A stretch of 64,000 nucleotides of DNA from Acinetobacter terrae (GTDB lineage Bacteria; Pseudomonadota; Gammaproteobacteria; Pseudomonadales; Moraxellaceae), in assembly GCF_013004375.1 (NCBI RefSeq), contig NZ_JABERI010000022.1, positions 1 to 64,000 on the forward strand, read 5' to 3'. The stretch's first letter is position 1. Each line of letters opens with the position of its first letter. The notes under the pieces were generated by a model. The model searched no databases, was not told the origin of the DNA, and was given only the letters and a program-made list of their open reading frames with translations. This document shows, piece by piece, positions 18,834-27,030 of the stretch. Position numbers and translations under genes: made by a program.

Positions 18834-19499
18834 TCAAAAAGGAACATTGCCTTTAATTTCAACATTCGCCCCCGTTAACGGTTGCTTAAATGCCAAATAA
18901 CTTGCATGTAAAGCCATACGTTTTAATGGACTTTGATAGGGTTCTGGGTGATACAACTTATCGCCAGTAATCGGATGTCCGATATATTGCATATGCACCC
19001 GGAGTTGATGCGAACGTCCTGTAATAGGCGTGAGCAATACACGGGTAATATCTACCGTTTCAAAATAGTCCAAAGCTTGATACAAGGTTTTGGCAGCTTT
19101 GCCCAATTCAAAATGCACCATTTGACGCGGACGATTTTCCCAATCGGTCATCAGTGGAACTTCGACACTTCCCTCACCTTCAAGCTTGCCTTGTAGCAAA
19201 GCGATATAGTTTTTCTTTACCGTTCGCGCCTGAAACATTTTACTCACCGCCACTTCTGCATCACGGTGTTTGGCAAACATGAGTATGCCTGATGTTGCCA
19301 TATCTAAACGATGGGTGATTTTAGCGTGAGGATATTTTTCCAAGACACGTAAATATGCACTGTCATGGTGTTCAGGCAAACGTCCTGGTACTGACAACAA
19401 CCCCGCAGGCTTTTCTATCACTACCAGATCTTCATCTTCATAGACAATAGAAAGTGGTTCTTGCGGTGGCATATAAACAAAGTTGTTGTTGATAGGCAT
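18834..19499 (-). CDS. RluA family pseudouridine synthase
   Basis: 221 residues from the ATG at 19499 (MPINNNFVYMPPQEPL). The catalytic motif HRLDMATSGILMFAK holds the Asp that attacks the uracil ring, and ITGRSHQLRVHMQYIGHPITGDKLY is the conserved C-terminal motif. The short length and the N-terminal VYEDEDLVVIEKPAGLLSVPGR resemble RluA itself, which modifies 23S rRNA U746 and tRNA U32, but the exact target is not certain. A TTG 39 bases upstream is possible but has no better ribosome site. Confidence 0.85.
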   Translation of the reverse strand: MPINNNFVYMPPQEPLSIVYEDEDLVVIEKPAGLLSVPGRLPEHHDSAYLRVLEKYPHAKITHRLDMATSGILMFAKHRDAEVAVSKMFQARTVKKNYIALLQGKLEGEGSVEVPLMTDWENRPRQMVHFELGKAAKTLYQALDYFETVDITRVLLTPITGRSHQLRVHMQYIGHPITGDKLYHPEPYQSPLKRMALHASYLAFKQPLTGANVEIKGNVPF

Positions 19500-19579
19500 G
19501 GATGTACAGCATTTGGGAGAATGAGCGCAAAATAACAAGCTCAGTTTAGGCTGTCAATCAATGTGCGTACCCCATAACT

Positions 19580-20293
19580 TTAATCTGCGAGATAATAATC
19601 GACCGTTGAAACCACACGTACTTTTTTCAAATACGGTGTATTACTATCCCGATCTTCAATACTAAACAAGCCCTGATTTGCCGATTTAATTTTCCCTAAA
19701 CCGCTTTTAGAATCTGCAGCAAATTTTTCTGCAACACTGCGTGCATTTTCGGTGGCTTGCTCAATCATGGCAGGTTTGATGTCATTGAGTTTGGTAAATA
19801 AATATTCGGTTTTTTGTCCAGAGTCATCGCCACCAAAGGCAATGCCTTTTTTACCCAAAGCCACCAGGCGACTTTGTGCAGCACGTACTGCGTCTATTTT
19901 GTGGGTATATACGGTTATGGTTTGATGTGCGGTATAGCGTAATGCGACATTTTCATTACCCCCATATTGCTGGGCGTATTTATCCGTAATACTCGGTGAA
20001 GCTGTGGTAATTTCCTCGGCAGTAAAACCTTCACCTTTTAAGAATGCCTGAATTTGCTGGGTGTTTATTTCCATGGTGTCGTACAACTGAGCCAGGTCTT
20101 GACTGGCAGAACTAAAGCGAATCGGCCAAACCGCAATGTCGGCTTTAACTTCGCGTTCAGACAAACCTTTGACTGAAACAATGCGTTCATATTGTTTAAT
20201 TTTCAGTGCGCTACTGCCTAAAATCCATCCCGCAATAACCATCCCCAAGCAAATAAAAACACCTAAAATAAGTGCTGGTTTAAGCTGATTCAT
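19580..20293 (-). CDS. SIMPL domain protein (DUF541), exported
   Basis: 237 residues. The N-terminal hydrophobic helix at about 7-28 is a signal anchor or signal peptide, followed by the SIMPL domain (ERIVSVKGLSEREVKADIAVWPI, then RYTAHQTITVYT and a C-terminal VRVVSTVDYYL). The family includes periplasmic proteins such as YggE and BP26. The fold is known, but the role is only loosely tied to oxidative or envelope stress. It stands alone. Confidence 0.85.
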   Translation of the reverse strand: MNQLKPALILGVFICLGMVIAGWILGSSALKIKQYERIVSVKGLSEREVKADIAVWPIRFSSASQDLAQLYDTMEINTQQIQAFLKGEGFTAEEITTASPSITDKYAQQYGGNENVALRYTAHQTITVYTHKIDAVRAAQSRLVALGKKGIAFGGDDSGQKTEYLFTKLNDIKPAMIEQATENARSVAEKFAADSKSGLGKIKSANQGLFSIEDRDSNTPYLKKVRVVSTVDYYLAD

Positions 20294-20437
20294 CTGACTA
20301 AATTCCTTTTAGGTATGACTTTAATTTAATTTTTTCAGTTTTTATATGTAAAGCAACAGCATGAAAATATTGATTAAATTATTATAATAGTAGCGCGTTT
20401 TACTTTGTATTTAAGATTTTAAGATGGTTTTTAAATT

Positions 20438-20686
20438 TTAACTTTTATCCATAAAATATAAAGCAATTAAAGGGACTAAATTAAACAGTAAAATACCAAT
20501 TTTATAGACTGCCATCCCTCCATAATGAATCGCATCGAAGGTCGCATCTGACAAATTAAACCATTTTCCGTGTACTTGTTTAATCCAGTCACGGGCAAAA
20601 ATAATGGCCAAAAACCAGATCATTAAAATGATGTAATTGATCAATACTAAGGAAAGTAAAAAACGAAACCAAAAATCGAGATTCAT
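20438..20686 (-). CDS. Small inner-membrane protein (DUF6868-like)
   Basis: 82 residues with two hydrophobic helices (FLLSLVLINYIILMIWFLAII and VYKIGILLFNLVPLIALYF) linked by HGKWFNLSDATFDAIHYGG. This linker pattern fits the DUF6868 family as I remember it. No function is known. It stands alone upstream of the SIMPL gene with a 144-bp gap. Confidence 0.6.
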   Translation of the reverse strand: MNLDFWFRFLLSLVLINYIILMIWFLAIIFARDWIKQVHGKWFNLSDATFDAIHYGGMAVYKIGILLFNLVPLIALYFMDKS

Positions 20687-21322
20687 ATTGATTCTCTACG
20701 TGGTAGCTTATGATTTCTAAAATAACAGATTTGATATGCTGAAATGAGTTGCTGATTTGTATCTATATTTTCGGTTTAAAATCCATCTTATAGTTATGAT
20801 TTTTAATTCTTTTTTATATTTTTATTGTTTTTTATTCGGTAGATAATTTTTAGGGTGTTAGGGAAAACATATTGTTTAACTTCAACAATTATAGCTTTGT
20901 AAGCGATAACCTTATGCCTATAAACTCGTGATCTATAGCGTCCTAAGCCGAATCGAGACCTTTTGGGTAAGTACTACACTCACGTTATACGCAACTGGTA
21001 GCAATCTACTCTTTTCGATCCCCGTCACACCCTTGAGATATAATTTACCAAGGTACGGTCGGGATTATTTCCCTAAGAAAAGCCAATTTAAATATTTTTT
21101 GGAAATTATTTTCTTAAAAATTAATATTTACGGAATATTTAATCACAAGAGCATAAATTACCGTTTTTTATTGCGGATTATTCAGCTTTTTAGATAATTT
21201 TTACTTTTTCACTTTGCATTTTTTCTATTATCCCATTTGCAGACTCCTAGGCTTTATTTTTGTATGTTTAGCAATTAGCACACATAAGAATCTGAATGTT
21301 CTCATATGCACGAAAATGACCA
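20687..21322. other. 636-bp gap of unclear origin
   Basis: Very AT-rich flanks surround a more balanced block at about 20905-21080. An open 89-codon frame on the plus strand (20928-21197) has no ribosome site and an implausible composition. No terminator, tRNA or known repeat could be recognised. Confidence 0.4.
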
Positions 21323-21589
21323 CTAAGAATTAAAAAAAGTGTTTTGCACTGCACCTGCAATAAACCACCATGCACTGATGGCGACCATACCGCACATGAT
21401 ATTGGCCAATATTTTATTGATTTTGCTGAGCTGGGAATTGTAGATTTTTAAGTTGATGATATAAGCTAGTCCGCCCAAACCACCACCAATCAAGCCTCCA
21501 AAGAGCACCAAGACAAAAGGCCAACCTGCAATTAAATGCACATATTTCGGTGTTTTTTCAATTTCCATTATTTCGCTGGCTTGTTCCAT
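21323..21589 (-). CDS. Small membrane protein, unknown
   Basis: 88 residues from the ATG preceded by AGGGAAA. Two membrane helices are present: LIAGWPFVLVLFGGLIGGGLGGLAYII, with glycine-zipper spacing, and NIMCGMVAISAWWFIAGAV. I recognise no family. The longer frame starting at 21667 would add a basic stretch without a ribosome site and is less likely. Confidence 0.6.
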   Translation of the reverse strand: MEQASEIMEIEKTPKYVHLIAGWPFVLVLFGGLIGGGLGGLAYIINLKIYNSQLSKINKILANIMCGMVAISAWWFIAGAVQNTFFNS

Positions 21590-21714
21590 TTTAATTTCCC
21601 TTCTGCTTTTTTTAAATATATCTTGCCCTTTGCTACGAGCATGCCCCTTTGAATCGATGCTCGCCACTCAGGCATATTTATCAAGCAATATTTAAGCCAT
21701 GAAATTGAGTTCTA

Positions 21715-22011
21715 CTATTTCACATAAAGTTGATGAACATTTTGATTGATATAAGCATTTAAGCCATCACCATACTGTGCCAGTTGTTTCATGTTCTCGA
21801 CATGTTGATAGCCAGCACTGGCATAACTATAAGTATAAATTTTTGATTTTTTCTTGAATTGAACCCGAATAAACTCATTGCCAATCTCGTAGTTGGCAAT
21901 ACCTGAGTCGTGATTGAGATCAAGATAATGTTCCAAGTAAGCAGTCCCGAAAAACAATAAATCTAGAATTTTAGATGGGGACAAATTGATTAACTTTAAA
22001 TCAAAACTCAA
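21715..22011 (-). CDS. Small protein with a KTSC-like C-terminus
   Basis: 98 residues. The C-terminal part KIYTYSYASAGYQHVENMKQ followed by LAQYGDGLNAYINQNV recalls the KTSC domain pattern (Tyr-rich strand, helix, Gly-x-x-x-Asn), but the signature residues are only partly met. It has no membrane helix. Its neighbours are small unknown proteins; the role is unknown. Confidence 0.5.
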   Translation of the reverse strand: MSFDLKLINLSPSKILDLLFFGTAYLEHYLDLNHDSGIANYEIGNEFIRVQFKKKSKIYTYSYASAGYQHVENMKQLAQYGDGLNAYINQNVHQLYVK

Positions 22012-22037
22012 GTGATAAACGGCTATGCTTAAGTAAC

Positions 22038-22069
22038 AAAAAAGCCCTATGGAGTAATAGGGCTTTTGT
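22038..22069 (-). terminator. Terminator after the zinc-ribbon gene
   Basis: AAAAGCCCTAT/ATAGGGCTTTT stem with a 6-nt loop, U-tailed on the minus strand. Confidence 0.8.
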
Positions 22070-22102
22070 CTAAAACAGGGATATCTGTTTTATGAATGTC
22101 GC

Positions 22103-22246
22103 TTAGGCATTGTTATTTTTAAATTCAGTGCCAAGGCATTTGGTACACGGGGGTAAACGGTCTGTACCAATTTCTAAGTAAACGCGATGTCCGCATTGAA
22201 TACAAAAATAGAAACCTATTCCGGGTTTTTCGCCAGCAGTAACCAT
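22103..22246 (-). CDS. 47-residue zinc-ribbon protein
   Basis: Reading the minus strand gives a protein starting MVTAGEKPGIGFYFCIQCGH. Two CxxC pairs (CIQC and CTKC) are separated by about 19 residues, as in a small zinc ribbon, and the protein ends in EFKNNNA. The ATG has GGAGAA 5 nt upstream, and a clean terminator follows the stop codon, which supports a real gene despite its size. The function is unknown. Confidence 0.75.
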   Translation of the reverse strand: MVTAGEKPGIGFYFCIQCGHRVYLEIGTDRLPPCTKCLGTEFKNNNA

Positions 22247-22387
22247 CTTTGTTCTCCATGTGTTTATAGAAATGGTGAACTTAGTATAACCCTACTGTGA
22301 TGATTGTCTATTGTCCATTTCGACAGGTGATGGTGGCGTTTGGGCGAAGTTGCTAAAATTTAGAAATTATCAAATATTGATTTAGAA

Positions 22388-23116
22388 TTAATTTTTATAT
22401 TTTTCTATAAATTGGTGAATCAATTCGGTTACCTCTTTAAATAGTTTAGGAGTATTCTTCCCACTATAAAGAACAGCATCTGGATTCAGCCCCTTTTGCA
22501 CACAACTGTAATATAGCTCTGTTTCATAATAAATCCTTCCAACAAAGAATAATAAATGACATTTCCATTGATCATCCTCATCTAAACTGTCACTAATTTT
22601 TCCACTTTCTAGTAAGAGTTTCTCTACTTTAATAAATCTGGAATTAATAATAGTTTTTAACTTTATTTTGCTTTTCTCAAGATTCCACTGATGAGCAAAA
22701 TCATTCCTAATTTTTCTAAAACTATTAAGTTCAAGCAATATATCTTTGCTAAGAATATTGAAAACATATGCTATTTGAATTCTATTTGAAAAACTAGATA
22801 AACTCCCAAAACCATCTAAAATTGACTTTGAACCACCTGGAACTCCTTCTGGTATAATTCTTTTAAGAAGTTTCTCTAAGCATTCATCAGCAAATGAACA
22901 TAATATAATAGGTAAATATTTTATATCTTCCTGAACAATTAAGTGTAAAACTTGCTTTAAATCTTCTAAATTTTCATAATTTTTGCTGTCACACTCCTCA
23001 ATAAATAATTTTATTTCATGCTCATAAAAGCTATTTTTATAGTTTCTATATACTTGTAAACCATTTTTCTCCAAGTCACTAATGGTTAACTCATTAATAT
23101 CATCATCGTAATTCAT
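22388..23116 (-). CDS. MltR-domain protein
   Basis: 242 residues. Residues about 60-145 follow the mannitol-repressor (MltR) pattern: FADECLEKLLKRII, then GSLSSFSNRIQIAYVFNILS and SFRKIRNDFAHQWN. The N-terminal 55 and C-terminal 95 residues are additions of unknown role. No mannitol genes are near, so a metabolic repressor role is doubtful; MltR-like helical domains also occur in uncharacterised accessory proteins. The gene is clearly richer in AT than its neighbours, which suggests transfer. Confidence 0.65.
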   Translation of the reverse strand: MNYDDDINELTISDLEKNGLQVYRNYKNSFYEHEIKLFIEECDSKNYENLEDLKQVLHLIVQEDIKYLPIILCSFADECLEKLLKRIIPEGVPGGSKSILDGFGSLSSFSNRIQIAYVFNILSKDILLELNSFRKIRNDFAHQWNLEKSKIKLKTIINSRFIKVEKLLLESGKISDSLDEDDQWKCHLLFFVGRIYYETELYYSCVQKGLNPDAVLYSGKNTPKLFKEVTELIHQFIEKYKN

Positions 23117-23144
23117 CAGTTATCTCTAAATATCTCTTTCTAAA

Positions 23145-23177
23145 AAATAAACCCCACTTCACAGTAGGGTCTTTTTC
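23145..23177 (-). terminator. Duplicated copy of the acnD terminator
   Basis: The same CCCCACTTCACAGTAGGG hairpin as after acnD, here downstream of the nuclease-like gene and the acnD 3' remnant. It is U-tailed on the minus strand. Confidence 0.75.
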
Positions 23178-23244
23178 AAACAATATCAATAACTTTAGCT
23201 TAAACTCTTAAGCAACAAAACCTTCTAAAAAGTCCTGTGCAAAA
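23149..23244. repeat. Direct repeat A: remnant of an acnD 3' end
   Basis: This stretch matches 23817-23913. The first 48 bases differ at only two positions, and the last 25 or so are also nearly identical. On the minus strand it still reads HFAQDFLEGFVA and a stop codon (to 23208), against RFAQDFLEGQVA in intact acnD. It is therefore a diverged partial copy of the end of acnD plus its terminator. Confidence 0.85.
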
Positions 23245-23252
23245 TGCCACAT
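23208..23252 (-). pseudogene. acnD C-terminal remnant
   Basis: About 14 codons ending in HFAQDFLEGFVA-stop align with the last codons of acnD. Nothing upstream of them resembles acnD; the sequence becomes AT-rich and unrelated. It is a fragment left by a duplication or by recombination with a divergent acnD allele, not an expressed gene. Confidence 0.75.
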
Positions 23253-23279
23253 TTTAAATATTACAGCTAATACAATTTT

Positions 23280-23795
23280 TTAAATTAAAGTAAAAAAGTA
23301 TTCCGTATTCTCTATACGTTGGGTGGTTACGTCATATACACAATTTTCGATTTTTGCTTCATTAATTGGCCCTAAATGTATGCCCAAACACCATAAAGAA
23401 CGTGAGGTATCTAGTCCTGAATACCTAATATTGTCAAATTTTTTCACATCATTTACCATATGTCTTAGACAAGAAGTAGGACTAATATCCTGTTTAATTT
23501 CTAATGGGATAGATGAAGTTTTTTGTTTTTGATGAATCATGAAATCCAGCACTGCTGATCGTTTTGTTTTACTTTTTCTACCATCTAATGGACAACGAAT
23601 TTCTCTATCTACTTTTTTTACTTTTGAATGATTTGTTAAAAACAAATAATATTCTACCTGAAGCCAAATTTCCCACCCTTTGACTTGAAACCCATAGAAA
23701 TCATTTAATTTTCTAACAATGTCCTCCTTTGCAAAAAATTCTTCACTCACTTCAAGAATAAATTCTCGATCTTTTTTTGTAATAGCATTATTCAT
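23280..23795 (-). CDS. PD-(D/E)XK nuclease-like protein
   Basis: 171 residues from MNNAITKKDREF. The order WEIWLQVEYYLF (Glu on a helix), VDREIRCPLDGR, AVLDFMIHQKQ (Asp) and SIPLEIKQD (ExK) matches the core of PD-(D/E)XK nucleases. A later SGLDTSRSLWCLGIHLG strand could complete the sheet. Its small size suggests a single-domain enzyme. The gene is AT-rich and lies exactly between the two acnD-end repeats. Similarity is by motif order only; nuclease activity is unproven. Confidence 0.5.
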   Translation of the reverse strand: MNNAITKKDREFILEVSEEFFAKEDIVRKLNDFYGFQVKGWEIWLQVEYYLFLTNHSKVKKVDREIRCPLDGRKSKTKRSAVLDFMIHQKQKTSSIPLEIKQDISPTSCLRHMVNDVKKFDNIRYSGLDTSRSLWCLGIHLGPINEAKIENCVYDVTTQRIENTEYFFTLI

Positions 23796-23810
23796 GTTTA
23801 ACTCAAAATA

Positions 23811-23846
23811 ATTAAAAAACCCCACTTCACAGTAGGGTCTTTTTCA
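23811..23846 (-). terminator. Terminator after acnD
   Basis: ACCCTAC/GTGGGGT stem with a U-tail on the minus strand, about 30 bp past the acnD stop codon. It is duplicated at 23145-23177. Confidence 0.8.
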
Positions 23847-23913
23847 CACAATATCAACAACTTTCAAACTAAATAATTAAGCTACTTGCCCTTCCAAAAA
23901 GTCCTGTGCAAAA
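23817..23913. repeat. Direct repeat B: genuine acnD 3' end
   Basis: Partner of 23149-23244. It includes the last 12 codons of acnD, the stop codon at 23877 and the terminator. The spacing between the repeats (about 570 bp) is filled almost entirely by the nuclease-like gene. Confidence 0.85.
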
Positions 23914-26483
23914 CGTTGCAATACCCCACCCGCTTCGTACACATGCACTTCTTCTTCGGTATCTAAACGACAAGTCACAGGTACTTCAATAATCTGTTCC
24001 TTACCATCATCTGTAGCACGTTCAATCACTAAAGTTAAAGTCGAACGTGGCGCAATATTACCAATCACGCTATATAGCTCAGTACCATCAAGCTTTAATG
24101 TTTTACGGTCTGTACCCGGTTTAAACTCAAGTGGTAACACGCCCATACCAACCAGATTAGTACGGTGAATACGCTCAAAACCTTCTGCTACAATCGCTTC
24201 CACACCGGCAAGACGTACACCTTTCGCAGCCCAGTCACGGCTAGAACCCTGACCATAATCCTTACCTGCAATCACAATTAAAGGCTGTTTACGGTTCATG
24301 TAGGTTTCAATCGCTTCCCACATACGCATCACTTCGCCTTCCGGCTCTACACGCGCTTTCGAACCTTGCTTCACCGTACCATCTGAACGACGTACCATTT
24401 CATTAAACAGTTTCGGGTTTGCCAACGTCGCACGCTGTGCAGTCAAATGGTCACCACGGTGAGTTGCGTAAGAGTTAAAGTCTTCCTCAGGCACGCCCAT
24501 TTTCGCCAAATATTCACCAGATGCACTGTCCAACACAATCGCATTCGATGGAGATAAATGGTCGGTGGTAATGTTGTCACCCAAAATTGCCAGCGGGCGC
24601 ATATTGCTTAAAGTACGCGGTGCAGCCAGCGCTCCTTCCCAATATGGCGGACGGCGGATATAGGTACTTTGCGGACGCCAGTCATACAGCGGACTTACGG
24701 ATTTTTCTCGCTCGCCCAAATCAAACATTGGAATGTAAACTTTACGGAACTGTTCAGGCTTCACTGACTTTTGTACCAAAGCATCAATTTCTGCATCAGA
24801 TGGCCAGATGTCTTTCAAGTAAATTGGATTACCGTCTTTATCATTGCCAAGTGAATCTTTTTCGATGTCAAAACGAATGGTACCGGCAATTGCATAAGCA
24901 ACCACTAAAGGCGGAGATGCCAAAAATGCCTGTTTCGCATAAGGATGGATACGACCATCGAAGTTACGGTTACCTGACAGCACCGCAGTCGCGTACAAGT
25001 CACGGTCAATAATTTCTTGCTGAATTTTTGGATCAAGCGCGCCAGACATCCCATTACAGGTGGTACAGGCATAGGCCACGATCCCAAAGCCGAGCTTTTC
25101 TAAATCGTGCAATACACCCGCTTCTTCAAGGTAAAGTGCTGCGGTTTTAGAACCCGGTGCAAAAGATGATTTCACCCAAGGCTTACGGGTTAAACCCAGT
25201 TCATTTGCCTTACGTGCAAGTAAACCTGCCGCAACAGTGTTACGTGGGTTTGAAGTATTGGTACAAGAGGTAATTGCAGCAATGATGATGGCACCATCAG
25301 GCATTAAACCATCGGTACGGTGTTCAACCACACCGGCAATGCCTTTCTCTTTAAGGTCGCTGGTCGATACACGCGCATGCGGATTTGATGGACCTGCAAT
25401 ATTACGGGTCACAGTCGATAAGTCGAAACGTAATACACGCGGATATTCCGCCTGTTTCATCTCAGATGACCAAAGACCAATTTCTTTGGCATAAGCTTCA
25501 ACCAGTTTCACTTGCTCAGATTCACGACCGGTTAAAGTCAAATAATCAATGGTATTCTGGTCTATATAGAACATCGCAGCCGTTGCGCCATATTCAGGCG
25601 TCATGTTAGAAATCGTTGCACGATCACCCACTGACATGCTGTCTGCACCTTCACCGAAGAATTCAAGATACGCACCAACCACACGTTCTTTACGCAAGAA
25701 TTCAGTTAAGGCTAATACAATATCGGTTGCAGTAATGCCCGCCTGACGCTGACCTACCAGCTCTACACCAATGATATCTGGAAGACGCATCCACGATGCA
25801 CGGCCCAACATTACATTTTCAGCTTCCAGACCACCCACACCAATTGAAATTACGCCTAAAGCATCGGTATGTGGCGTATGCGAATCCGTTCCTACGCAAG
25901 TGTCTGGATAAGCCACGCCATCTCGGTTTTGAATCACCGGAGACATTTTCTCCAGATTGATCTGGTGCATGATGCCATTGCCCGCAGGAATTACATCGAC
26001 ATTTTCAAAAGCGGTTTTGGTCCATTCAATGAAGTGAAAACGGTCTTCATTACGACGGTCTTCAATGGCGCGGTTTTTCTCAAACGCATCAGGATCGGAA
26101 CCGCCATACTCCACCGCCAATGAGTGGTCGACAATCAGCTGTGTTGGCACCACCGGATTAACTTTAGACGGGTCGCCGCCTTGGTCAGCAATCGCATCAC
26201 GTAAGCCCGCCAAGTCTACGAGTGCGGTTTGACCCAAGATGTCATGACATACCACACGTGCCGGATACCAAGGAAAATCGTGATCTTGTTTGCGTTGAAT
26301 AAGTTCTTTTAATGACTGCTCTAAAATGGCTGGGTCACAACGGCGTACCAACTGTTCTGCAAGCACTTTGGAGGTATAAGGAAGTTTGGCATATGCGCCT
26401 GGCTGAATATCTTCTACGGCTTGGCGCACATCAAAATATTCGAGCTGGGTGCCTTGCAGTGGTTTACGGTAGTTGTTGTTCAT
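23877..26483 (-). CDS. acnD: Fe/S-dependent 2-methylisocitrate dehydratase (AcnD-type aconitase)
   Basis: 868 residues. The N-terminus MNNNYRKPLQGTQLEYFDVR and the segment QLIVDHSLAVEYGG, then NRAIEDRRNEDRFHFIEWT are those of AcnD, the methylcitrate-cycle dehydratase, rather than the longer AcnA. [4Fe-4S] cysteines are in TSCTNTSNPR and ACTTCNGMSG; GDNITTDHLSPSNAI and GKDYGQGSSRDWAAKG are the swivel-domain motifs. In related genomes acnD follows prpB and prpC, but here neither gene is adjacent. AcnA activity cannot be excluded. Confidence 0.85.
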   Translation of the reverse strand: MNNNYRKPLQGTQLEYFDVRQAVEDIQPGAYAKLPYTSKVLAEQLVRRCDPAILEQSLKELIQRKQDHDFPWYPARVVCHDILGQTALVDLAGLRDAIADQGGDPSKVNPVVPTQLIVDHSLAVEYGGSDPDAFEKNRAIEDRRNEDRFHFIEWTKTAFENVDVIPAGNGIMHQINLEKMSPVIQNRDGVAYPDTCVGTDSHTPHTDALGVISIGVGGLEAENVMLGRASWMRLPDIIGVELVGQRQAGITATDIVLALTEFLRKERVVGAYLEFFGEGADSMSVGDRATISNMTPEYGATAAMFYIDQNTIDYLTLTGRESEQVKLVEAYAKEIGLWSSEMKQAEYPRVLRFDLSTVTRNIAGPSNPHARVSTSDLKEKGIAGVVEHRTDGLMPDGAIIIAAITSCTNTSNPRNTVAAGLLARKANELGLTRKPWVKSSFAPGSKTAALYLEEAGVLHDLEKLGFGIVAYACTTCNGMSGALDPKIQQEIIDRDLYATAVLSGNRNFDGRIHPYAKQAFLASPPLVVAYAIAGTIRFDIEKDSLGNDKDGNPIYLKDIWPSDAEIDALVQKSVKPEQFRKVYIPMFDLGEREKSVSPLYDWRPQSTYIRRPPYWEGALAAPRTLSNMRPLAILGDNITTDHLSPSNAIVLDSASGEYLAKMGVPEEDFNSYATHRGDHLTAQRATLANPKLFNEMVRRSDGTVKQGSKARVEPEGEVMRMWEAIETYMNRKQPLIVIAGKDYGQGSSRDWAAKGVRLAGVEAIVAEGFERIHRTNLVGMGVLPLEFKPGTDRKTLKLDGTELYSVIGNIAPRSTLTLVIERATDDGKEQIIEVPVTCRLDTEEEVHVYEAGGVLQRFAQDFLEGQVA

Positions 26484-27030
26484 AGCTTACCTGCCTCTTG
26501 AATCATTTTTCTTTACTACGTAATTGTTGTTGACGAATCACAATCGTTTCGATGGCATTGTACGCTGTGAAAAAGCCATTTCCCAAATCTTATATATTTC
26601 ATAAACTTAACCTACCAAACCCCTATTTTTGAAATATTTAGTTACACAAGCATTGGAATATTTGCTCTAAAGATGCTTTTTTGGGAAAAATAGCGGGAAA
26701 TCAGCCTCATTCTTTAGTATTAGATATGTTTTTTAGGATAAAAAACAACCTTAAGTTGTACTTTTATTATGTTACTTAAAATTTTCTCATTTACATGCAT
26801 AGTTTAGTATTTCTAAACTTGTTTTTTAAAAATATAAGATGATTTTCATAAAATTATTTTACTCTCACCTTTAAAACGTCCTTTTAAGCATGTTTGTCAC
26901 TCGTCGTATCTTTTAAACACCCTCTTTTTTAGTGAGCTGGTTCTCAATATAGTTAAGAAGCATTAAACAATTAAAATTTTGTTCTTCTAAAAATAATCCA
27001 AGTACAAAAAAAAGATAAAGGTGAAATAAA
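26484..27030. other. 547-bp AT-rich gap upstream of acnD and the multicopper oxidase
   Basis: Divergent intergenic region. The first 130 bp upstream of acnD have more normal composition and may hold its promoter; the rest is very AT-rich. GGTGAAATAAA before the oxidase ATG is its ribosome site. No repeat, terminator or prp gene was seen. Confidence 0.5.

Noticed and set aside
20980-21050. Possible tRNA (TTCGATCCCC T-loop-like string)
   Set aside because: The flanking bases do not pair into a T-stem or acceptor stem, and no anticodon arm could be drawn.
20928-21197. 89-codon plus-strand frame in the 20.7-21.3 kb gap
   Set aside because: No ribosome site, unusual amino acid make-up and no family; most likely chance.
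26500-26600. Possible remnant of prpC or another prp gene upstream of acnD
   Set aside because: A 24-27 codon open stretch ends 18 bases before the acnD ATG, but its translation does not resemble the end of PrpC or PrpB.
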